Assembly: GCA_024206195.1 (NCBI GenBank)
Contig: JAAGZO010000869.1
Location: forward strand, 1-5,939
From: a bacterium
GTDB taxonomy: Archaea; Nanoarchaeota; Nanoarchaeia; Woesearchaeales; UBA10216
DNA length: 5,939 bases
Reading direction: 5' to 3'
Positions 1-3,344 of the stretch are shown piece after piece. The notes under the pieces were generated by a model. That model made no database searches and was not told the origin of the DNA. It saw nothing but the letters and a program-made list of their open reading frames with translations. The position numbers were made by a program, and so were the translations under genes. Numbering within the stretch: the stretch's first letter is position 1; the number at the start of each line of letters is the position of its first letter.

Positions 1-249
1 CTCAACATCCTCTCGTGTTATGTTTCCGAAATGCACATTGTTCACCACCACCTCATAGTTGCCCTTGCATCCTTCAAGCGCTGTCTGCATGGTTCTCAAC
101 CTGTCCTGTATAGGATAGAACTGTTTCGGATAGTCGAGAATGACCACTATTACCTTGTCGTACTGTCGCGCAAGGCGTTGGAGTGTCATTATATGCCCGA
201 TGTGTACATCGTCAAAACGCCCACTAAACAATATTGTCTTGTTCTTCAT
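1..249 (-). CDS. HxGH-type nucleotidyltransferase (cytidylyl/adenylyltransferase-like), 3' end cut by window edge
   Basis: I translated this directly from the minus strand; 83 codons are open to the left edge, so the C-terminus is missing. Residues 9-19 read SGRFDDVHIGH, the GxFDxxHxGH signature of the HxGH nucleotidyltransferase superfamily, with H16 and H19 as the nucleotide-binding histidines. A Rossmann-like strand (KVIVVILDYP, 32-41) and an amphipathic segment (QDRLRTMQTALEG, 48-60) follow, as expected. The family transfers NMP from an NTP to a phosphorylated acceptor; members make NAD, CDP-glycerol, CDP-choline or ADP-heptose. The acceptor cannot be told without the C-terminal motif. 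Start: ATG at 249 with AAAGGAAG at 253-260, inside the 3' end of the HNH gene upstream (26-base overlap). The first residues (TILFSG) recur at the start of that HNH gene. Family assignment is strong; substrate is unknown. Confidence 0.85.
   Translation of the reverse strand, partial: MKNKTILFSGRFDDVHIGHIMTLQRLARQYDKVIVVILDYPKQFYPIQDRLRTMQTALEGCKGNYEVVVNNVHFGNITREDVE
220..237 (-). repeat. Imperfect direct repeat, copy in the nucleotidyltransferase start
   Basis: Codons 5-10 of the nucleotidyltransferase (TILFSG) match codons 4-9 of the HNH gene at 782-799. The DNA agrees at 14 of 18 bases, and the encoded six residues are identical. The two copies bracket nearly the whole HNH coding sequence. 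Confidence 0.6.
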
Positions 250-808
250 TTTCTTCCTTTAAATAACACCAACTTGTTTTGTGTTTAATGCTAGACACAG
301 TAGATTTGGAAATTTTAAACATTTTTGCGATAATCATGTTATATACAATGTTTGCTTTTAATATTTTTCTGATTAACAGCACCTCTTCAACCTTTAGCTT
401 CGCATGACGGTTCTTTTCTCCCCACGTAGTTGTACCGTGGCAAATTGCGTCTGCCATATTTTCTTTAACTGTTCCCCACGCCAAATTGTCCAAGTTATTG
501 TTTAGGGGATTGCCATCTAAATGTCTGCATTGCATACCTAACGGTCTTTTAGAAACAAAAGTTTCTAGTAATAAGGTGTGTATATTTTTTCCTTTGTGTT
601 TGTTGTCTTTGTATAACATGACCGCATAATAGCCTCTTTTGGTTATAACAGGCTTTCTTATTCTTTCTTCACAATCATACCACACCTGACCGCTCCAACG
701 TCTTGTTGACGTTCTCTTGACCCTTCCTTTGTTGCTTACCTGATATAACCCTTCGTAGCCAGCTATATCTTTCCACACTTCCCCACTGAATAGGATTGTT
801 CTACTCAT
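224..808 (-). CDS. NUMOD4/HNH homing endonuclease with C-terminal helix-turn-helix
   Basis: This is a 194-residue free-standing homing endonuclease, which nicks or cuts a specific site so that its own gene is copied in by repair. A NUMOD4 module spans about residues 10-55 (VWKDIAGYEGLYQVSNKGRV). The HNH_3 nuclease core lies at about 76-125, with H77, the CRHLDGNPLNNN block (H96 probable general base, D98, N100, N105) and LDNLAWGT. The last part, about 137-180, looks like a helix-turn-helix (IIAKMFKISKSTVSSIK) that reads DNA. The domain order matches phage HNH enzymes of the I-HmuI/SPO1 type. ATG at 808 overlaps the previous stop by 8 bases (ATGAGTAG), with GAGAGG as SD. Residues 1-9 (MSRTILFSG) do not belong to NUMOD4 and copy the start of the next gene, which suggests insertion there. 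Its acidic tail KEENEEQDNIV is encoded by the sequence carrying the next gene's SD and start. Confidence 0.9.
   Translation of the reverse strand: MSRTILFSGEVWKDIAGYEGLYQVSNKGRVKRTSTRRWSGQVWYDCEERIRKPVITKRGYYAVMLYKDNKHKGKNIHTLLLETFVSKRPLGMQCRHLDGNPLNNNLDNLAWGTVKENMADAICHGTTTWGEKNRHAKLKVEEVLLIRKILKANIVYNMIIAKMFKISKSTVSSIKHKTSWCYLKEENEEQDNIV
782..799 (-). repeat. Imperfect direct repeat, copy in the HNH gene start
   Basis: Codons 4-9 of the HNH gene encode TILFSG, as do codons 5-10 of the nucleotidyltransferase (220-237), with 14 of 18 bases the same. Most differences are at third codon positions or are synonymous, as expected if both descend from one coding start. Similarity stops right after GGG: the HNH copy continues into NUMOD4, the other copy into RFDDVHIGH. 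Confidence 0.6.
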
Positions 809-995
809 CCATCAACCTCTCAATAAGACACAAAACACTAAAAGGCAAAGCAAACACCATAAACAACGGATATATCCAAAAGAAAAACATATTAAAGCGC
901 CCTTGACACCTTTTTGAGTTTAAAGCCCACATTTCGCCAATATCAAATACTGTAGGAAAGATGCCGCCCATATATTTTAGCGTCTTTTTACCCAT
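801..995 (-). CDS. Small single-pass membrane protein, function unknown
   Basis: This protein has 64 residues and I do not recognise its family. A basic, mostly polar N-terminal half precedes a strongly hydrophobic stretch at about 37-58 (MFFFWIYPLFMVFALPFSVL), long enough for one membrane helix, and then a short charged tail, ERLMDE. The basic residues before the helix suggest an N-in orientation. I chose ATG at 995, which has GAGGG five bases upstream in the shared junction repeat; an in-frame GTG at 1007 would add MRVA. The start overlaps the previous stop by 8 bases, and its own stop overlaps the HNH start by 8 bases, so it is probably translated by coupling. It could serve in lysis or superinfection exclusion, but nothing proves either. 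Confidence 0.7.
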   Translation of the reverse strand: MGKKTLKYMGGIFPTVFDIGEMWALNSKRCQGRFNMFFFWIYPLFMVFALPFSVLCLIERLMDE

Positions 996-1221
996 CGCTA
1001 CCCTCACTCTCCCTTGGTTGGTATACCACTATTGTTCTATTCACCACACCAATAATGCCGGGAATAGTCCTTAGAAGAGGGTCTAACAATTGGTCTTTGT
1101 CGGTTTCTTTCAACCATCCAGAAGCATTAATACTTTTGTTGAGATTGTCAAATTCATCTCGTGACAGGCGATATATCACCTTTTGCGACCTTTCTATCTT
1201 TCTTATAAGCTCACTAACCAT
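988..1221 (-). CDS. Hypothetical protein of 77 residues, flanked by an 18-bp junction repeat
   Basis: I do not recognise this small soluble protein. The N-terminus is basic (IRKIERSQKVIYRLSRDEF), the middle is polar, and the C-terminal half has a hydrophobic patch (LRTIPGIIGVVNRTIVVYQ) too broken by polar residues for a convincing membrane helix. It ends in SEGSDG, the same ending as the gene upstream. Start: ATG at 1221 with GAGGG five bases before it; this start sits in the same 18-bp repeat that starts the next gene. A longer form from ATG at 1269 would add 16 residues, but it has no SD and would be read through the end of the previous gene. It overlaps its upstream neighbour by 8 bases. 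The repeat on both sides suggests that the gene was gained, or could be lost, as a unit. Confidence 0.7.
   Translation of the reverse strand: MVSELIRKIERSQKVIYRLSRDEFDNLNKSINASGWLKETDKDQLLDPLLRTIPGIIGVVNRTIVVYQPRESEGSDG
992..1009 (-). repeat. 18-bp junction repeat, copy 2
   Basis: This is an exact copy of GAGTGAGGGTAGCGATGG, also present at 1218-1235. It encodes the last residues of one gene (SEGSDG) and, in another frame, the SD (GAGGG) and ATG of the next. The flanking bases differ on both sides. Confidence 0.9.
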
Positions 1222-1468
1222 CGCTACCCTCACTCCTATGAGTTTCCTTGTACTGTCCCATTGATACATGAGGTGCGTTTACCTGCTTCTTCTTCTTGGG
1301 CTTGGCTTTCTTCTTCTGACGTTTATCAAATGCCTTGCGAGACTCTTCGGAGAACTCTTCCATGTCAGGCACAGTGTAAGCCTTCCTACCATAGACTGAG
1401 CGTGAGCCGTTACGTCCCTGACAGGACTTAGGCTTGTTCTTGTTAAGGTCCATTAAGATGTTAGCCAT
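1214..1468 (-). CDS. Small lysine-rich hypothetical protein
   Basis: This protein has 84 residues and is not recognised. It is hydrophilic throughout, with no membrane segment. The main feature is a strongly basic run at about residues 49-62 (KRQKKKAKPKKKKQ), which would suit nucleic-acid binding; before it comes an acidic patch (PDMEEFSEES). It ends in SEGSDG from the junction repeat. I chose ATG at 1468, which overlaps the previous gene's stop by 8 bases; its SD is weak (GAGAAG), so coupling to upstream translation is likely. An in-frame TTG at 1507 would add 13 residues but also lacks a good SD and overlaps the previous gene far more. The small, basic, operon-embedded form is common among phage accessory proteins and does not indicate a function. 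Confidence 0.65.
   Translation of the reverse strand: MANILMDLNKNKPKSCQGRNGSRSVYGRKAYTVPDMEEFSEESRKAFDKRQKKKAKPKKKKQVNAPHVSMGQYKETHRSEGSDG
1218..1235 (-). repeat. 18-bp junction repeat, copy 1
   Basis: This is GAGTGAGGGTAGCGATGG, identical to 992-1009 and 226 bases from it. Both copies are read in the same frames: the first codes the SEGSDG end of the upstream protein, the second sets the SD and ATG of the downstream protein. Confidence 0.9.
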
Positions 1469-1727
1469 AGCGCTTCTCGTCTCGTTCTTCTTTGTGTTGT
1501 AGTTCAAGGTCTTTCATTGAATATGCCTCATCAACAAATCTTTTATGCCACTTATTTACCACATTCGTCACCTTGTCCACATCTCCACAAAACTCCTTCA
1601 AGTCAGCATCGTCAAAGTGGTGATATGTAACGTGGCTTAATGCTTCGCTCACTATCAACAGACAGTTTGCATAAGCGGCTTTACACGCTCTCTTGTGCGC
1701 TTCGTTGATTGTTATAGTATATTCCAT
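1461..1727 (-). CDS. Hypothetical protein of 88 residues
   Basis: I do not recognise this protein. The sequence looks like a small, mostly helical soluble protein: a short strand-like start (EYTITINEA), a probable amphipathic helix (HKRACKAAYANCLLIVSEAL), a middle with several histidines and acidic residues (TYHHFDDADLKEF), and a very charged tail (ELQHKEERDEKRYG). There is no signal peptide or convincing membrane helix. I chose ATG at 1727; the codon before it is GTG, so GTG at 1730 is an equal alternative that adds one residue. The SD is the purine run AGGAAAGAAGAG, which lies inside the 3' end of the previous gene, whose stop is only three bases away. Its stop overlaps the next start by 8 bases. 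Confidence 0.7.
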   Translation of the reverse strand: MEYTITINEAHKRACKAAYANCLLIVSEALSHVTYHHFDDADLKEFCGDVDKVTNVVNKWHKRFVDEAYSMKDLELQHKEERDEKRYG

Positions 1728-1730
1728 CAC

Positions 1731-1952
1731 TTACTCTTCTTTCCTTCCAAAATACTTGCGATTGCCAGGAAAATGGTAGACCTTCCACCCCCAGAAGAAA
1801 ACAAACGCCACAACTACACACCAGAATATCGGTATTGTTATAGGGTAATTAGCAAACGCCCACTTAAGCCCCCACGCCACTAAAAATAGTATACCGTATG
1901 CTGGTATTTGAAGACACGCTATCAACGTATCTCTTAAAGGACCGCATTTCAC
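1731..1952 (-). CDS. Small two-helix membrane protein (holin-like, function unproven)
   Basis: This 73-residue protein has two hydrophobic segments, at about residues 9-34 (TLIACLQIPAYGILFLVAWG and on) and 37-58 (PITIPIFWCVVVAFVFFWGW), joined by a very short turn (FANYP). It ends in a basic, charged tail (NRKYFGRKEE). Size, two helices and charged C-terminus fit class II holins, which form holes in the inner membrane at lysis. The lack of an endolysin in the window and the position far from a lysis cassette keep this uncertain; it could equally be an exclusion or hypothetical membrane protein. The only plausible start is GTG at 1952, directly after the previous stop (TAAGTG), with GAAGAAG upstream; the nearby ATG at 1947 is out of frame. 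Confidence 0.65.
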   Translation of the reverse strand: MKCGPLRDTLIACLQIPAYGILFLVAWGLKWAFANYPITIPIFWCVVVAFVFFWGWKVYHFPGNRKYFGRKEE

Positions 1953-2246
1953 TTATTCTTCTTCACTCTCTTTGGCAGGCGCTTTCCCTTTGGAGTCTTT
2001 GACTCGAACTCCTTTGCAACCTTTGGCTTGTTTGCGTGTAGATACGCTCGTTGTGCTTTTGACTTCATTGGCATTCTTTTCCTCCTTCATTACAGTTCCA
2101 TCCACAGTTTTCTGAAGTGATGTAGGTGCTTCTGGCTTCTGTGCTACCTGTACATCCTCCAACGCATCCAACCTCTCCTCAATCTCATCTAACCGGTCCT
2201 CGATAGGCTCGATTCTCTCTGCTTTGAGACGCTTTTTCCATCCCAT
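1953..2246 (-). CDS. Coiled-coil protein with charged low-complexity tail
   Basis: This protein has 97 residues and no recognised family. Residues about 10-32 (RIEPIEDRLDEIEERLDALE) form a clear heptad pattern of I/L, so a short coiled coil and oligomerisation are likely. The rest, about 33-97, is polar and probably disordered: a Pro/Ala/Thr linker, a Lys/Arg/Val/Ser-rich stretch (KGVRVKDSKGKAPAK), and a final acidic ESEEE. The ATG at 2246 shares one base with the previous stop (TAATG) and has AAAGGTG as SD. The gene upstream has the same plan, a short N-terminal coiled coil followed by a basic tail, so the two may act together or be distant duplicates; residue identity outside that pattern is low. 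It may be a small scaffolding-like or DNA-associated protein, but this is a guess. Confidence 0.75.
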   Translation of the reverse strand: MGWKKRLKAERIEPIEDRLDEIEERLDALEDVQVAQKPEAPTSLQKTVDGTVMKEEKNANEVKSTTSVSTRKQAKGCKGVRVKDSKGKAPAKESEEE

Positions 2247-2416
2247 TATGACACCTTTCTGGCAACTTTCTTACGTGCCGTTTTCTTTACTGCTGTCTTT
2301 TTAACAGCCTGCTTTACCGGTCCAGCCTTCTTTGCTGACTTAATGTGATTCTCCAACACGGCTACTCTCAGTGTCAGGTTCTCTACGTCTTTAGCTACTC
2401 TCTTTAATAAACTCAT
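2246..2416 (-). CDS. Short Lys/Ala-rich, histone-H1-like basic protein (56 residues)
   Basis: I read this 56-residue gene directly from the sequence. An N-terminal amphipathic helix (LLKRVAKDVENLTLRVAVLE, 3-22) has heptad spacing. From about residue 26 on it is almost only Lys, Ala, Val, Thr and Arg, in blocks such as PVKQAVKKTAVKKTARKK, like the tail of histone H1 or bacterial H1-like proteins that coat DNA. There are no acidic residues after E22, so the tail is strongly positive and likely binds nucleic acid. The start is very secure: ATG at 2416 follows a full SD, AAAGGAGG, four bases away, the best in the window. It overlaps the next gene by one base. It may help condense DNA or bind RNA; the tail's simple composition means that family searches can mislead. 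Confidence 0.8.
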   Translation of the reverse strand: MSLLKRVAKDVENLTLRVAVLENHIKSAKKAGPVKQAVKKTAVKKTARKKVARKVS

Positions 2417-2420
2417 ACAG

Positions 2421-2428
2421 CCTCCTTT
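2421..2428 (-). promoter_or_regulatory. Strong Shine-Dalgarno site (AAAGGAGG)
   Basis: This is the full anti-16S complement in front of the H1-like gene, four bases from its ATG. It is the strongest ribosome site seen in the window and suggests high translation of a 56-residue product. Confidence 0.85.
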
Positions 2429-2430
2429 GT

Positions 2431-2631
2431 TTAACCATCAATATAAAAATATGTTTCTTCATCTTCATCAAGTGCTTCATCTTCTTCTAACATTTCAACT
2501 ATTCCGTCAGGACGCTCTTTAGCTAAACCACAGTTATATACGTAGTGCTGATTACCCTCAACACCTACAACCAACTCTGTCTCATCTGGCACACCTTCCA
2601 ATGCCTTTCTTAAATCACCGACAGTTTCCAT
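2431..2631 (-). CDS. Small acidic hypothetical phage protein
   Basis: This protein has 66 residues. The N-terminus, TVGDLRKALEGVPDETELVV, resembles a widespread type of small phage protein that starts TVGELxxALxxxPxDxEV and then alternates strands; I know of no assigned function. The remainder has a Gly/Tyr-rich part (GNQHYVYNCG) and a very acidic end (EMLEEDEALDEDEETYF), so the protein is strongly negative. There is no membrane segment. ATG at 2631 has AGGA eight bases upstream; that SD lies in the last codons of the HNH/AP2 gene, whose stop is only four bases away. The acidic charge next to a very basic neighbour could mean that they pair, but no evidence goes beyond that. Confidence 0.75.
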   Translation of the reverse strand: METVGDLRKALEGVPDETELVVGVEGNQHYVYNCGLAKERPDGIVEMLEEDEALDEDEETYFYIDG

Positions 2632-2635
2632 AGTT

Positions 2636-3172
2636 TTATCCTTTAATCACCTGAAGTGTCCTTCTATCACATTTAAACCTCTCTATATCAATGCTTGGCA
2701 ACTCTGGTGTGTTTGGCCTAGCAAATTCTCCAAACTCTTTTCTGGCAACAGTGTCATACGCTCGAGACGCAACACATGGCAGCAAAAACGTTCCTATGTG
2801 AATATGTTTTCTACGAACAGTTATGCCTGCGTAGTATATTTTTCTAAACTTATCATAAGAAACACCTTTGTGTCCAAGCTTGTTGTTTTTTTGAGGTCTC
2901 GAATTAGCACAATTTTGGGATTGATTACACAACCGTAGATTTTCTTTTCTGTTGTCTAGTTCGTTGCCGTTTATGTGGTCTATATTAGATTTGGGAAATC
3001 TCATTATCGTTTGATGCATACTCGTTTCTGGTTTGTTCTTTTTGTGGAGTCGCCGAATAGCATATCTTTTTCTGCTGTTACCCAAACGCCAATTAAATCT
3101 GTTGACAAGCCAAAAATCATCATCGTCAACAATTGCATACTTGCCTTTTTTAATGTTTATTACCTTTGCCAT
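2636..3172 (-). CDS. HNH homing endonuclease with AP2 DNA-binding domain
   Basis: This 178-residue free-standing endonuclease has the usual size for its class. Residues 1-50 form the common N-terminal strand region (KGKYAIVDDDDFWLVNRFNW). The HNH_3 core spans about 53-88: H53 in MHQTIM, then IDHINGNELDNRKENLRLC with D65-H66 as the likely metal and base pair and N70 and N74. The AP2-type DNA-binding domain is at about 98-152 (HKGVSYDKFRKIYYAGITV, then HIGTF and the helix SRAYDTVARKEFGEFARPN). It differs in family from the NUMOD4 enzyme at 224-808. ATG at 3172 has AAGG as SD, which lies in an inverted repeat that could hide it. Its end (QVIKG) supplies the SD of the next gene. It lies right after the large terminase, a frequent home for such enzymes, and may have carried the structured gap with it. 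Confidence 0.9.
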   Translation of the reverse strand: MAKVINIKKGKYAIVDDDDFWLVNRFNWRLGNSRKRYAIRRLHKKNKPETSMHQTIMRFPKSNIDHINGNELDNRKENLRLCNQSQNCANSRPQKNNKLGHKGVSYDKFRKIYYAGITVRRKHIHIGTFLLPCVASRAYDTVARKEFGEFARPNTPELPSIDIERFKCDRRTLQVIKG

Positions 3173-3179
3173 ACAACAT

Positions 3180-3193
3180 CCTTATTAATAAGG
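3180..3193 (-). promoter_or_regulatory. Palindrome that can sequester the HNH/AP2 Shine-Dalgarno
   Basis: CCTTATTAATAAGG is a perfect 14-bp palindrome, eight bases before the HNH/AP2 start. In the minus-strand RNA it folds as CCUUA-UUAA-UAAGG, and the 3' arm contains the AAGG used as SD. Such a hairpin would lower translation. RBS hiding is known for phage T4 I-TevI; here it is inference. Confidence 0.55.
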
Positions 3194-3305
3194 GCACGGC
3201 ACACAGAACCCGCGAAGATACAGTGTGCCTACGATAGCCGAAGGGGTTATCGCGCCCGATATAAATACAACTAATCTGCTGTGTTATTAATGAAAGCGGG
3301 TTCAT
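3192..3305 (-). other. Structured intergenic leader with several nested and crossing inverted repeats
   Basis: The gap between the large terminase stop and the HNH/AP2 start is richer in G+C in its core and dense in complementary pieces. On the minus strand, GGGCGCG (3251-3257) pairs with CGUGCCC (3192-3198), 7 bp including one G-U. Inside it, CGAUA (3248-3252) pairs with UAUCG (3232-3236), and GGCACAC (3223-3229) pairs with GUGUGCC (3198-3204). The loop of that last hairpin holds GCGGGUUC (3206-3213), which is fully complementary to GAACCCGC (3296-3303) upstream. Stems share a few end bases, so not all can form at once. It could be a regulatory leader RNA, a binding site on DNA, or relics of an insertion. 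It is not a normal tRNA: 66 bases between the ends, and no T-arm. Confidence 0.4.
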
Positions 3306-3311
3306 ATACTA

Positions 3312-3340
3312 AATATAGTACATTTATTTACTGTGCGCAA
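3312..3340 (-). promoter_or_regulatory. Possible sigma-70-like promoter after the large terminase
   Basis: On the minus strand, TTGCGC (3335-3340, three of six matches to TTGACA), a 17-base spacer and TATATT (3312-3317, five of six to TATAAT) give a promoter-like layout. Transcripts would start near 3300-3306, just where the structured leader begins, and would serve the HNH and small genes. The -10 lies in an AT-rich inverted repeat (TACTA-TATT-TAGTA). The -35 is weak, so this is tentative. Confidence 0.3.
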
Positions 3341-3344
3341 CACC

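Noticed and set aside
31..288. Plus-strand open frame opposite the nucleotidyltransferase
   Set aside because: It is the antisense shadow of a gene with a clear HxGH motif. The other plus-strand frames (for example 1183-1431, 2975-3274, 3281-3538, 4230-4571, 5573-5770) also lie opposite well-supported genes and have no family features.
220..808. Group I intron with an HNH gene inside the nucleotidyltransferase
   Set aside because: The HNH coding sequence runs from one repeat copy to the other and overlaps the next start, so there is no room for an intron core; both genes have their own start and SD. A free-standing insertion fits better.
1222..1269. Longer 93-residue form of the gene at 988-1221
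   Set aside because: ATG at 1269 lacks an SD and lies within the upstream gene; ATG at 1221 has GAGGG and matches the start made by the second copy of the junction repeat.
1469..1507. TTG start giving a 97-residue form of the gene at 1214-1468
   Set aside because: No clear SD, rarely used codon, and a 47-base overlap with the upstream gene; ATG at 1468 gives the usual short overlap seen in this operon.
3192..3257. tRNA gene on the minus strand (7-bp acceptor-like ends, GGTTC)
   Set aside because: Only 66 bases between the ends, no T-arm with a 5-bp stem around TTC, no D-arm, no anticodon stem in the right place, no CCA. The plus strand has a mismatch in the end stem and no T-loop.
3150..3305. 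51-codon open frame on the minus strand across the gap (starts MNPLSL)
   Set aside because: No SD before its ATG, unusual codons for this window, and it overlaps the HNH/AP2 start; the inverted repeats explain the sequence better.
3173..3344. Group I intron core (P3/P7-like crossing pairs, GAAGATACAGT on the plus strand)
   Set aside because: The order of the paired arms is wrong for a linear intron, P8 is absent, and terL ends normally with a stop before the gap, so nothing needs splicing.
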